Part shown: positions 16,262-23,992 of the stretch, piece by piece
How positions within the stretch are numbered: the stretch's first letter is position 1
Layout of the letters: each line of letters starts with the position of its first letter
NCBI GenBank assembly: GCA_958349055.1
Contig: CATWBO010000037.1
Span: 1-24,396, forward strand
Direction: 5' to 3'
Source of the DNA: an uncultured bacterium
Lineage (GTDB): Bacteria; Actinomycetota; Coriobacteriia; Coriobacteriales; Coriobacteriaceae
DNA: 24,396 bases
The notes under the pieces: model-generated
The model's input: only the letters and a program-made list of their open reading frames with translations
The model's database searches: none
What the model was told of the DNA's origin: nothing
Made by a program: the position numbers and the translations under genes

Positions 16262-16977
16262 GCGCCGGCGCTACGCTACTCAAGCTGCAACAGATCGATT
16301 TGGAGCTCGCCCGCAACAAAAGCGAACTTGCCAATATGCCGGAGCTCAAGGAGCTCGCTTCCAAGCGCAAGACCTATGTGAAGCTCAAGTCCGAGATGAC
16401 CAAGCTCTACGCCCAGCGCAAGGACCTGGACATTGAGCTCGACGATCTCAACACCACCGAGATTCAGACGAACAACGCCATCGAGGCTGCCAAGAAGCGC
16501 CACGTCGACGGCTCCGACTACCGCGAGGTCCAGGACCTGGAGAATGAACTCGCCACCCTGGCCAAGCGTCTGGACAAGATTGAGCACACCCGCAAGGACG
16601 TCGTCATCGTCCACAAAGAGGCGCTCGACCGCGAGGCTCGCGCGCAGGCAATCATCGCCAAGTTCGAGGAGGGCGTGAAGGCCGATACCAAGGCCGCCCG
16701 CGCCAAGGCCGCCGACCTGCAGGCTCAGATTGACACCGCCACGAAGGAGCGCACCGCGCTTGCCGCCACGCTGCCGGTCGACGTGCTCACCGACTACGAG
16801 CGTCTGCTCAAGCAGTTCCGCGGCCTGGCCGTCGAGACCATCCAGGGCAACATCCCCACGGTCTGCCACACCGCGCTGCAGGCATCGTCCATGAGCGACC
16901 TGAACCACGACGGTAGCGAGATTACGCACTGCCCGTACTGCCATCGCCTCCTGGTGCTCCCGAGCAAGGAAGCCTAA
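16258..16977 (+). CDS. Coiled-coil protein with C-terminal zinc-ribbon-like domain (DUF164 family)
   Basis: A 239-residue protein: a long charged coiled coil (about 5-180, rich in Lys, Glu, Leu and Ala) followed by a small C4-type zinc-ribbon domain. The second knuckle is intact (C225-PY-C228). The first is reduced: where the family normally has CxxC, residue 200 is proline and only C203, followed by H204, remains. ATG 16258 has AAAGGAG just upstream and overlaps the Nif3 stop by 4 bases; the longer frame from 16222 is not supported. The tight coupling suggests it works with the Nif3-like protein; the biochemical role is unknown. Confidence 0.9.
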   Translation: MSAGATLLKLQQIDLELARNKSELANMPELKELASKRKTYVKLKSEMTKLYAQRKDLDIELDDLNTTEIQTNNAIEAAKKRHVDGSDYREVQDLENELATLAKRLDKIEHTRKDVVIVHKEALDREARAQAIIAKFEEGVKADTKAARAKAADLQAQIDTATKERTALAATLPVDVLTDYERLLKQFRGLAVETIQGNIPTVCHTALQASSMSDLNHDGSEITHCPYCHRLLVLPSKEA

Positions 16978-16979
16978 CG

Positions 16980-18194
16980 ATGACGGCGGCATCCAACAAT
17001 TCAATGCAACTTGAGGGAAAAACGATCCTGCTGGGCATTACCGGCGGGATCGCCGCCTATAAGTCGTGCAACATCGTGCGTCTGCTGCAAAAGCGCGGCG
17101 CCCACGTGAAGGTCGTTATGAGCGAGCATGCCACCGAGTTTGTGGGCCCGCTCACCTTCCGCGCGCTCACCAATGAGCCGGTCGCCGTGGGCTTGTTCGA
17201 CGATCCCTCCGACCCCATCCACCACATTTCGCTGGCACAGGAGCCCGATCTGGTGGTCGTGGCGCCCGCAACGGCCAACATCATCGCCAAGATGGCCAAC
17301 GGCATCGCCGACGACCTCATCTCCACCACGCTGCTGGCAACGCCGCGACCCGTCGTGATCGCGCCGGCCATGAACAATGGCATGTGGAAAGCGCCGGCTA
17401 CACAGGCCAATATGGCCACGCTGCGCGAGCGCGGTGTGCATGTGGTGGGTCCGGGCAGCGGCTACCTTGCCTGCGGCGACGTGGACACGGGCCGCATGAG
17501 CGAGCCCGAGGACATCGTCGAGGCCGTCTGCAGGGTGCTCAATCCCGTGCCGCAAGACCTGGCGGGCAAGCGCATCGTGATCACCGCCGGTCCTACGCAT
17601 GAGCCAATCGATCCGGTGCGCTTTATTGGCAACCGCTCTTCGGGCAAGATGGGCATCGCCCTGGCAGGGGAGGCCGCACGCCGCGGCGCTGCCGTCACGC
17701 TCGTACTGGGACCGACATCGCTCGACGTTCCCCGCGACGTTGAGTGCGTGCGCGTGCAGACCGCCGCAGAGATGCTCCAGGCCGCGCTCAGTGCCTTCCA
17801 GACGGCCGATGCGGCCATCTGCGCTGCCGCCGTCGCCGACTACACGCCCGCAGCCCCTGCGGACCACAAACTCAAAAAGGCCAACGAGCGCCTCGACCGC
17901 ATTGAGCTTGTCGAGACGGTCGACATTCTGGCCGAGCTCTCGCGCCAGAAGGGCGAGCGCCGCGTGATCGGATTTGCAGCCGAGACCGATAACGTCGTGG
18001 AGTACGCTGAGCGCAAATTGGCCCGCAAGGGTTGCGACGCGATTATCGCCAACGACGTCTCGCGCGCGGATTCGGGCTTTGGAACCGACACCAACAAGGC
18101 CTGGATTGTGAGCACAACGGGCACGCAAGAACTTCCTGTGCTAACAAAACCCCAGCTCGCAGATACAATTTTGGACTTGCTTCAAAATTTGTAA
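16980..18194 (+). CDS. coaBC: Bifunctional phosphopantothenoylcysteine decarboxylase / phosphopantothenate-cysteine ligase
   Basis: Two consecutive steps of coenzyme A synthesis in one 404-residue protein. The flavin-dependent CoaC half (about 10-190) has GITGGIAAYKS, the active-site histidine H82 (HHISLA), PAMNNGMW (129-136) and the catalytic-cysteine loop GYLACGDVDTGRM (C165). The CoaB half (about 195-404) starts at KRIVITAGPTHEPIDPVR and carries the SSGKMG, AVADYTP and HKLKK motifs of the ligase. The start is ATG 16980 after AAGGA, 2 bases past the zinc-ribbon gene; M9 (17004) is an alternative start. It is the last gene of the plus-strand cluster; the tRNA-Pro promoter follows within 10 bases. 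Confidence 0.96.
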   Translation: MTAASNNSMQLEGKTILLGITGGIAAYKSCNIVRLLQKRGAHVKVVMSEHATEFVGPLTFRALTNEPVAVGLFDDPSDPIHHISLAQEPDLVVVAPATANIIAKMANGIADDLISTTLLATPRPVVIAPAMNNGMWKAPATQANMATLRERGVHVVGPGSGYLACGDVDTGRMSEPEDIVEAVCRVLNPVPQDLAGKRIVITAGPTHEPIDPVRFIGNRSSGKMGIALAGEAARRGAAVTLVLGPTSLDVPRDVECVRVQTAAEMLQAALSAFQTADAAICAAAVADYTPAAPADHKLKKANERLDRIELVETVDILAELSRQKGERRVIGFAAETDNVVEYAERKLARKGCDAIIANDVSRADSGFGTDTNKAWIVSTTGTQELPVLTKPQLADTILDLLQNL

Positions 18195-18202
18195 AAAAGT
18201 TC

Positions 18203-18232
18203 TTGCACAAGGCTAAAGTTTCGGGTTAATAT
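18203..18232 (+). promoter_or_regulatory. Promoter of tRNA-Pro
   Basis: TTGCAC at 18203-18208 and TAATAT at 18227-18232 are 18 bases apart (or TTAATA at 17). They lie directly behind the coaBC stop and about 40 bases ahead of the tRNA. Confidence 0.8.
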
Positions 18233-18274
18233 ACTCCCTGTTGCGAGCGAGAGCAGAGCAACAAACTAAAGCTT

Positions 18275-18351
<77 letters not shown>

Positions 18352-18360
18352 GAAGTTTGC

Positions 18361-18391
18361 AGGTCAGGCACCTAGTGCCTGACCTTTTTTG
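18361..18391 (+). terminator. Rho-independent terminator of tRNA-Pro
   Basis: A perfect 11-bp stem (18361-18371 with 18375-18385) with a 3-base loop and a T-run to 18390. It probably also ends transcripts reading through from coaBC. Confidence 0.95.
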
Positions 18392-18811
18392 TTTTAAGCA
18401 ATTGCTTAATTTTCAGTAAGCAACAGGGTGCCAAAAATCTACCTACGCGATAACCGCCTATTGCGGCTACTTGCGCGTTTTGCACACGCTTGAGCCGATT
18501 TATTAACGCGATATGAAACTACATACGCGTAGCTGGTATACAGTCGAGTACAGGCTGTATTTATCGCGGCGATTTACACAGATATAGCGACTGTAACGGA
18601 CAAGCGTGTCGCTGTATTTATTCCAGTAGTTCACTTGACCGGTGGACAAGTGGGCGATTGCAACGATATGCCAAACGGGATGGGCTCTATTCGGGGACGC
18701 CGCAGAGGCAATGGCTGGGGGGAGTGCGGCAGGCGCCCTGAGAGCCGCTGTATGACCCCATGTCTCCTTAACTCGATTATTTGTGTTTCAAGCCACGAAT
18801 CGGTCGAGCAA
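18392..18811. other. Non-coding, palindrome-rich boundary between core genes and minus-strand operon
   Basis: No credible gene is seen on either strand; short ORFs at 18631-18868 lack ribosome-binding sites and domains. The stretch has lower GC than both flanks on its left side. It holds a hairpin with 9-bp arms (18583-18591 with 18608-18616, one G-T pair) and an imperfect 21-base palindrome at 18632-18652 (CACTTG...CAAGTG). Short near-repeats CTACCTACGCG and CTACATACGCG occur at its left. It may hold remnants of interspersed elements, which is an inference. Confidence 0.6.
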
Positions 18812-18850
18812 TTGCCAAAAGAAAGGCCCTTGCAGGATTGCACGGGCCTT
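18812..18850 (-). terminator. Terminator of the minus-strand lan operon
   Basis: A 12-bp stem with one mismatch (18823-18834 with 18839-18850) and a GGAT/ATCC loop; on the minus strand it is followed by TTCTTTT. It lies about 110 bases downstream of the histidine kinase stop. On the plus strand no T-run follows, so it acts towards the minus strand. Confidence 0.8.
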
Positions 18851-18960
18851 ACATCAGATCAAATTTGAGCTAGAAGCACCAAATGGGGCAGACGCAACAC
18901 CATCTCGTCGCGGCCTCGGCGAGCGACATATCGCAGTCGAGGTAGACATCGAGGAAATCG

Positions 18961-20358
18961 TCAGGCCCCGCACAGGGGGACCGCGATGGTGGCCACCGCG
19001 CCGCCCGAGGGGCTGTTGGCGAGCGAGACGGAGCCCCCGTGGGCGCTCGCGGCCTCGGAGGCGACGTGGAGGCCGAGCCCGTAATGGCGGCCTCCGTCGC
19101 GCGAGGAGCGAGAGGAGTCGTCTGTGAAGAGGCGCTCGCAGCCGCGTTCGAGGGCGGCGGGAGAAAAGCCCGGTCCGTCATCGGCGACCTCGATGACGAG
19201 GTATCCACCAGCGACGTCGCAGGAGACCACCACGCGCGAGCGCGCGTGCTCGGCGGCGTTGGCCACGAGGTTCGCGGCGGCTCGCGCCAGGGTGGTTCGG
19301 TCGAGTGGGGCCTCGGGCGCGCCCGCGACAGCGGGGCCCGTGGCTGCGTCGAGCGTCACGCCTCGCGCCCGGGCGATCTGGGCGGCCTCGGCGAGGACCT
19401 GCTCGCAGAGCTCGGCCGGCCGCATGGGGGCCCTCTCCGCCCCGCCGGACCCGCGCGAGACCTCGATGAGCAGGCGCACGTAGCCGTCGAGCCTTTCGAC
19501 ACTGCCGGCTATGTCGCGCGCGGCGGCCGCGAGGTCGGCGTCTTTCTCGTCTTCCAGCTCCTCCGCCACGAAGTCGGCGTTGGCGCGCAGCACGGTGAGC
19601 GGCGTCTTGAGGTCGTGGGCGAGCGACGCCACCTGCTCGCGCTGCCCCCGCTCCGCGGCCCAGCGGGCCTCGAGCGACTCGGCGAGGGAGGCCCGCATGG
19701 CGTCCATCGCGGCGAGGACGTCGTTCACCTCGCGCACGTTGGTGCTGCCGACCGCGAAGTCGAGCTCCCCCGCGCCGACGCGCCCCGCCGCCTCCGCGAG
19801 CGGCGCCATCTTGCGCGAGATCACGCGGCTCGCGCGGCGCGCCACGAGCGCGAGCGCGAGCGCGCTTCCCGCCGCGGCGCCGACGAGCATGAGGTTCTGC
19901 GGGTTGGGAAGCAGGCCGGCGAGGTCGCGCGAGACCCACTGCGGCAGGTACTCGCTGGCGAGTGCGCAGGCCCCGCCGCCCTTGAGCGGGAACGCGGCGT
20001 AGGTGAGGCCCGAGCCCCCGCCCTCGATCTCCACTGTGCCCGGATCCGCGGCGAGTGCCGCACGGGCCATTTCCGTCGCGTCCTCGAGCCGCGTGCCCTC
20101 GAGGTCTGTCATCAGCACGTATCCGTCCTTATTCAGGATGAGGTAGCGGTACGCCGTCGGCACGTCCTGCTGCCCGCAGACGCCGTCGCGTGCCAGGCCC
20201 TCCGCGACCTCGCGCGCATTGGCCGGCCCCCAGCTTGCCTCGTAGACGAAGCCCGCGTTGATCGCTGCGGAGAGCGCCATGAACGAGGCGAGCCACGCTG
20301 TGGCGACCGCCGCGAACGCGTAGGCGAAGTAGCGCGCGATGACGAAGGAGAGCGGCAT
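18961..20358 (-). CDS. Sensor histidine kinase (LanK-like)
   Basis: A 465-residue membrane sensor kinase, partner of the response regulator upstream. Two membrane segments (about 8-33 and 155-173) enclose an extracellular domain of about 120 residues. A HAMP-like linker follows, then the kinase core: H-box SLAHDLKTPLT with phospho-accepting H248, N-box NLVANAAEHA (N367), G1 box VADDGPGFS (391-399) and G2 box YGLGLHVA. The ATG at 20358 gives a membrane segment right at the N-terminus. A GTG at 20397, overlapping the regulator stop by 13 bases, adds 13 residues and is possible. In the lan context it is expected to sense a peptide antibiotic or the envelope stress it causes. The gene is strongly G/C-rich, unlike the core cluster. 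Confidence 0.92.
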   Translation of the reverse strand: MPLSFVIARYFAYAFAAVATAWLASFMALSAAINAGFVYEASWGPANAREVAEGLARDGVCGQQDVPTAYRYLILNKDGYVLMTDLEGTRLEDATEMARAALAADPGTVEIEGGGSGLTYAAFPLKGGGACALASEYLPQWVSRDLAGLLPNPQNLMLVGAAAGSALALALVARRASRVISRKMAPLAEAAGRVGAGELDFAVGSTNVREVNDVLAAMDAMRASLAESLEARWAAERGQREQVASLAHDLKTPLTVLRANADFVAEELEDEKDADLAAAARDIAGSVERLDGYVRLLIEVSRGSGGAERAPMRPAELCEQVLAEAAQIARARGVTLDAATGPAVAGAPEAPLDRTTLARAAANLVANAAEHARSRVVVSCDVAGGYLVIEVADDGPGFSPAALERGCERLFTDDSSRSSRDGGRHYGLGLHVASEAASAHGGSVSLANSPSGGAVATIAVPLCGA

Positions 20359-20384
20359 GCCCCCGCGACCTCGCGCCCCGGTCC

Positions 20385-21047
20385 TTAGAGCTGCCACTTG
20401 TACCCCATCCCCCAGACGGTCGCGATCGGATCGGCGCCGGCCTCGGAGAGTTTCCTCCGGGCGCGGCTGACCTGCATGGATATGGCCGCGTCGTCGGCGT
20501 CGCTCTCCCAGCCGAGCACCGCCTCGCGTATCTGCGCGCGGCTCATGACCTGCCCGGGGTGGCGGGCGAGGTACTCGCAGATGGCGTACTCGGTGGGCGT
20601 GAGCGGCACGGCCTCGCCGCCCACGGCGAGGCCGCGCGCCCCGAGGTCGATCCGCACCTCTCCGAAGGAGAGGGCGTGCGAGCGCGGCCGGCGCTCACGG
20701 CGTAGATGGGCCGCGACCTTGGCGCGCAGCTCCGCGGCCCCGAAGGGCTTGCGGACGTAGTCGTCGGCGCCCAGGCCGTAGGCGGCCACGGCATCCTCCT
20801 CGGCCACGCGAGCGGTCAGGAAGACGATGGGCCCGTCGAAGTCCGGGCGGATCTGCCGCACGAGCTCGAAGCCGTCGAGCCCCGGCATCATGACGTCGCA
20901 GAGCACGAGGTCGAAACGCGAAAGGTCCGTCCCCGGGACCGCCGTCGGGTCCGCCGCCTTGACGACCTCATGGCCGTCGCGGCCGAGGACGCGCGCAAGC
21001 GCGTCGAGGATCGCCCGTTCATCATCCACTGCCAGTATCCTCGCCAT
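20385..21047 (-). CDS. OmpR/PhoB-type response regulator (LanR-like)
   Basis: A 220-residue two-component regulator. The receiver domain (about 1-115) has the acidic pair D8-D9, the phosphorylation site D51 (LVLCDVMMPG), T78 and K100 (RKPFG). The C-terminal winged-helix DNA-binding domain (about 125-220) has LTPTEYAICEYLARHPGQV and the terminal WGMGYKW motif. It is expected to control the transporter genes upstream and possibly its own. AGGAGG 6 bases before ATG 21047 fixes the start. It overlaps or nearly abuts the kinase gene downstream. A possible own promoter lies at 21075-21103. Confidence 0.94.
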   Translation of the reverse strand: MARILAVDDERAILDALARVLGRDGHEVVKAADPTAVPGTDLSRFDLVLCDVMMPGLDGFELVRQIRPDFDGPIVFLTARVAEEDAVAAYGLGADDYVRKPFGAAELRAKVAAHLRRERRPRSHALSFGEVRIDLGARGLAVGGEAVPLTPTEYAICEYLARHPGQVMSRAQIREAVLGWESDADDAAISMQVSRARRKLSEAGADPIATVWGMGYKWQL

Positions 21048-21074
21048 GTTCGACCTCCTGAAACTTCCGTCGGA

Positions 21075-21103
21075 ATTGTACTAGCGCCGCGCTCAGCGGT
21101 CCA
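21075..21103 (-). promoter_or_regulatory. Possible internal promoter of the two-component genes
   Basis: Read on the minus strand, TGGACC and TACAAT are 17 bases apart. They span the end of the YxeA-like gene and lie about 30 bases before the regulator start. The -35 box matches consensus in four of six positions. It would allow the sensor pair to be made independently of the transporter. Confidence 0.35.
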
Positions 21104-21494
21104 GAGCCCTGCGCGCAGCCACGGGTACCTCGACCGCGTCGCACGCGCGGTAGCGCACGCCCGAGCCGCCGCGCGCATCGATCTCGAGCCAGCCCTCGCC
21201 GTCCGACTCCCGCCCGAAGAAGATGAGCTGGAGCTCTCGGACATTGCCCCTGTCGTCCGCCGCGTCCACCAGGTAGACGTAGTTCGCCCCCGCCCCGGTG
21301 GCGTCGGCGTAGGAGCTCGCGTGGCTGCCGGGCTCGGGCGCGGGCGCCCACATGGCGATCTCAGGGTTGGGCAGCACGCGGTCGGCGATCGAGCGCAGGA
21401 CGGGACCCCAGCCGGCGTCGAGCAGGGCGTTCCCGCCCAGGACGAGCGCTGCGGAGAGGAGGGCGAGCATGGCGGCGAGCGGCCTCCTACGCAT
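21093..21494 (-). CDS. YxeA-family (DUF1093) secreted or membrane-anchored protein
   Basis: A 133-residue protein with a basic start and a hydrophobic stretch (about 6-24), a signal peptide or N-terminal anchor. The mature part follows the YxeA pattern: a tyrosine-containing strand (NYVYLVDAADDRG), a charged extended stretch (RELQLIFFGRE) and the C-terminal EVPVAARRAL segment, equivalent to the EIPKKA...L end of the family. YxeA-type proteins are often coded beside bacteriocin-related ABC transporters and their function is unknown. It overlaps lanG by 8 bases, so it is part of the transporter operon. Assignment is from the motif pattern only, at moderate certainty. Confidence 0.7.
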   Translation of the reverse strand: MRRRPLAAMLALLSAALVLGGNALLDAGWGPVLRSIADRVLPNPEIAMWAPAPEPGSHASSYADATGAGANYVYLVDAADDRGNVRELQLIFFGRESDGEGWLEIDARGGSGVRYRACDAVEVPVAARRALDR

Positions 21495-22302
21495 CTGCCC
21501 ACCCGTCCTCGAAGCGGCAGAACCAGGCGATAAGGACGGCGGCGGCTGCCAGGGCGAGCACGAGGCCAGCGAGCGCAGTCGTGAGGAGAGGGCCCGCCGC
21601 GCGTGCGGCGTCGATGAAGGCCTCCACCCCGAGCGACCCCAGGCGTGCGGGCCAGGCGAGCGGCACCCAGCTCAGGGGCGTCGCCAGGGCACCGGTGAGC
21701 TCGCCGGTCATGAGGCCGTGCGCAAGTCCGCCCACTGAGAAGAACGCGAGGAGCATCCCCGCCGCGCCGGCGCCGATGGCGGCGTTGCGGCCGAGGCGCA
21801 GGGCCACGCCGAGCCCCAGCGCGTAGAGGGGCAGGCTGCCCAGCACGATGCCCGCCCAGGCGGCCGCAAGCGGAGCGGGCCCGAGCGGCAGGCGCCCGGC
21901 GACGGCGAGCACGGCCCCGAACACGCCGAGCGCCACGGCCAGCGCGCCCGCGCCGAGCGCCGCAAGGGCGAGCAGCTTCGCCGCGACGGCGCGCCCGCGC
22001 GAGGGGACCGCCGTGAGGTTGGCGAGGCGCCCGGCAGCGCGCTCCTCGTCCACGGCGAGCCCGCAGACGATGGCGGACATGAGCGGCATGAGGGCGCCGA
22101 GGAACTGGGCGTAGGCGTCCGCGCCCAGCGCCGGGTCCCATCGGGTTACGGAGAAGTACTCGCCGCAGGCAAGACCGGCTGCCAGGCCGCAGACGAGGTG
22201 CACCGCCGTGAGCGGGGAGCGCGCCAGGCGCAGGGCCTCGGAGAGCAGGGCCCGCGGGAGAGTCATGCGCGGCGTCGGGTCGGAGAGTCGTGTCATGGCC
22301 AT
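21487..22302 (-). CDS. lanG: Lantibiotic immunity ABC transporter permease, MutG/LanG-like
   Basis: A 271-residue integral membrane protein with six likely helices, composed mostly of Ala, Leu and Gly. It has the LanG layout: a short cytoplasmic N-terminus, first helix around 32-48, the AIVCGLAVDEERAAGR turn after the second helix, and an aromatic-basic C-terminus (AWFCRFEDGW) seen in this family. With LanF and LanE it would form an exporter that removes lantibiotics from the membrane surface. ATG 22302 overlaps the lanE stop (TGATG) with GGAG 5 bases ahead; the longer open frame reaching to 22920 is read-through within lanE. Confidence 0.85.
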   Translation of the reverse strand: MAMTRLSDPTPRMTLPRALLSEALRLARSPLTAVHLVCGLAAGLACGEYFSVTRWDPALGADAYAQFLGALMPLMSAIVCGLAVDEERAAGRLANLTAVPSRGRAVAAKLLALAALGAGALAVALGVFGAVLAVAGRLPLGPAPLAAAWAGIVLGSLPLYALGLGVALRLGRNAAIGAGAAGMLLAFFSVGGLAHGLMTGELTGALATPLSWVPLAWPARLGSLGVEAFIDAARAAGPLLTTALAGLVLALAAAAVLIAWFCRFEDGWADA

Positions 22303-23072
22303 CACCTCTCCTCGGAGCGCGCGAACCAGGCCGCGCCCGCCGCCGTGAGCGCGACGAACGCGAGCGCGCAGACCGCAAGGCCCGCCAGCGTGAGCATGCC
22401 GTCCGCCGCGAGCGTCCCGCCGAGCGCCATGTCCGCCGCGAGTGGCTCGCCGCTCGGCAGCACGGGGATGAAGCTCGTGGGGATGACCATGCTCGCCGAC
22501 GGAGGAAAGAGCTGCGGCAGCGGCACCAGCGACCAGGCGAACCCACCCACGAGCTGCGCGGCGAGCGGGCAGAAGATGCCCGCGAGCATGCCGAGCCGCG
22601 CCGTGAGGAAGAGCCCTGCGGGGATCATCCACGCCGCGGTCACCGTGTTGGCGAGCGCGCAGAGGAGCATCGTGAGCGTGCCCGCGGCCGTGAGGCCCTG
22701 CGAGGAGAACGCCGATCCCGCGAGGTAGATGCCGAAGACCACGAGGTTCGAGAGCGTGCAGAGCGCGAGGCACCAGAGCGCCTTGGCCCACCAGGCGCGC
22801 CCGAGCGGGAAGCCCAGGCCCAGAAGCCCCCGCATCCGCGTGCGCGCGTCCGCCCGCGCGACGCAAGCCACCACGAGCGAGAGAGCCACGGGCAGGAAGA
22901 GCGCGTACCAGTAGTTCCACGCGCTGAAGATCTGCACGCCCCGGTAGGGCATCGCGCCGAGCAGCGGCATCGGCAGCGCCATGAGCACGGCCAGGCGAAC
23001 CGGTGCCGCGTGGCGCGACTTCAGGGCCTCGGCGCGCAGGCCCGCGAGCAGGCCGCCTTTCTCGCCCGTCAT
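22302..23072 (-). CDS. lanE: Lantibiotic immunity ABC transporter permease, MutE/EpiE/LanE-like
   Basis: A 256-residue integral membrane protein, six predicted helices. The conserved aromatic segment FSAWNYWYALFLPVALSL (49-66) before the second helix is the typical mark of LanE permeases. The PFAM-like layout (AEALKSRHAAPVRLAV at the N-terminus, a cytoplasmic basic loop with RADARTRMRG) fits. It is the partner of LanG and LanF in a peptide-antibiotic protection exporter. Its ATG overlaps the lanF stop (ATGA), with GGGGAGG just upstream, so translation is coupled. It is strongly G/C-rich like the rest of this operon. Confidence 0.87.
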   Translation of the reverse strand: MTGEKGGLLAGLRAEALKSRHAAPVRLAVLMALPMPLLGAMPYRGVQIFSAWNYWYALFLPVALSLVVACVARADARTRMRGLLGLGFPLGRAWWAKALWCLALCTLSNLVVFGIYLAGSAFSSQGLTAAGTLTMLLCALANTVTAAWMIPAGLFLTARLGMLAGIFCPLAAQLVGGFAWSLVPLPQLFPPSASMVIPTSFIPVLPSGEPLAADMALGGTLAADGMLTLAGLAVCALAFVALTAAGAAWFARSEER

Positions 23073-23797
23073 GCCGCCACCTCCCCGCGCGCTCGTCGCC
23101 CCTCCCGGCAGACGCTCATGAAGAGTTCCTCGAGGTCCTGCCCGGGCCGAAGAGCATCCTCGTAGGCGAGGCGCCCCCCGTAGATGATGCCGATGGTGTC
23201 CGCCATCTGCTGCACCTCGGAGAGGATGTGGCTCGAGACGATCACCGTCGTGCCCGCCGCCGCGAAGCCGCGGATCTGGTCGCGCAGCTCCTCGATGCCG
23301 ATGGGGTCGAGGCCGTTGGTGGGCTCGTCGAGCACGAGCAGGCGTGGCCGGGCGATCAGCGCCAGCGCGAGCCCCAGGCGCTGCCGCATGCCCATCGAGA
23401 AGCGCCCGGCGCGCTTCTTCCCGGTGTCCGCGAGGTCCACGGCGGCGAGCACCTCATCTATGCGGCTCTCGGGAAGGCCCAGCAGCGTGGTGCGCACGCG
23501 CAGGTTCTCGCGCGCGGTGAGGTTGGGGTAGAGCGGCGCCTCCTCGATGAGGCTGCCGATTGCGTAGAGGTCCTCGCGGCGCCAGGCGTGCCCGGCAAAG
23601 AGGATCTCCCCGGCAGTCGGCCGCAGCATCCCGCAGATCATCTTGAGCGTTGTCGACTTGCCGGCGCCGTTGGGACCGAGCAGCCCGTACACCTCGCCCT
23701 CGCGGATATGAAGGCTCACGTCGGCCACGGCGTCCTGCGCCTGGTCGCCGCGGCAGAAGCGCTTGGTGAGCCCGCGCGTCTCGAGCATGTAACCCAT
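23069..23797 (-). CDS. lanF: Lantibiotic immunity ABC transporter ATP-binding protein, LanF-like
   Basis: A 242-residue ABC ATPase. Walker A is GPNGAGKST (41-49), the signature region is FSMGMRQR (133-140), Walker B LLVLDE (153-158) and the switch histidine H190. At the Q-loop position the sequence reads IGSLIEEAPLYPNLTA (80-95), with glutamate (E85) instead of glutamine. This E-loop was described for the lantibiotic immunity protein NukF and separates LanF from generic ABC ATPases. It energises export by LanE/LanG. ATG 23797 is preceded by AGAAAGGA; an internal ATG three codons later is an alternative. It is the first gene of the minus-strand operon. Confidence 0.93.
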   Translation of the reverse strand: MGYMLETRGLTKRFCRGDQAQDAVADVSLHIREGEVYGLLGPNGAGKSTTLKMICGMLRPTAGEILFAGHAWRREDLYAIGSLIEEAPLYPNLTARENLRVRTTLLGLPESRIDEVLAAVDLADTGKKRAGRFSMGMRQRLGLALALIARPRLLVLDEPTNGLDPIGIEELRDQIRGFAAAGTTVIVSSHILSEVQQMADTIGIIYGGRLAYEDALRPGQDLEELFMSVCREGRRARGEVAA

Positions 23798-23992
23798 GGG
23801 TTTATCCTTTCTCTTCCGAGCGCGCGGGCCGAGCCACCGTGCCAGCGCGCCTTACCTTTCGGGTTCACCATCCATGGTGGGGCGCGTTTCTAACGAAGCC
23901 GTAACGGCCGTTGGGCTCTTTTGGCGCCAGCCCTTCTCGACCCGTACGCCACTCATGGTGTGTTTATCGCGATAACAAGGACGGAGGTGCCC
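23798..23992. promoter_or_regulatory. Divergent intergenic region with three palindromes
   Basis: This region separates lanF (minus) from the TetR remnant (plus) and should contain both promoters, though I see no convincing -35/-10 pair. Three palindromes are present: CACCAT-CC-ATGGTG (23866-23879), the perfect AACGGCCGTT (23903-23912) and the perfect TTATCGCGATAA (23964-23975). The last lies just before the TetR ribosome-binding site and is the best candidate operator for autoregulation. Assignment as operators is inference. Confidence 0.5.

Noticed and set aside
18870..18960. Short cysteine-rich reading frame (ending WCCVCPIWCF) directly behind the kinase gene, considered as a lantibiotic precursor
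   Set aside because: No ribosome-binding site precedes its ATG, the possible peptide is only 19 residues with no leader motif, and the upstream extension is just a shadow of the kinase gene. Worth remembering only if RNA or mass data point to it.
22303..22920. Extension of lanG to an upstream start giving 477 residues
   Set aside because: The extra part lies in another frame of lanE, which has clear LanE motifs; an ATG with GGAG at 22302 fits the coupling.
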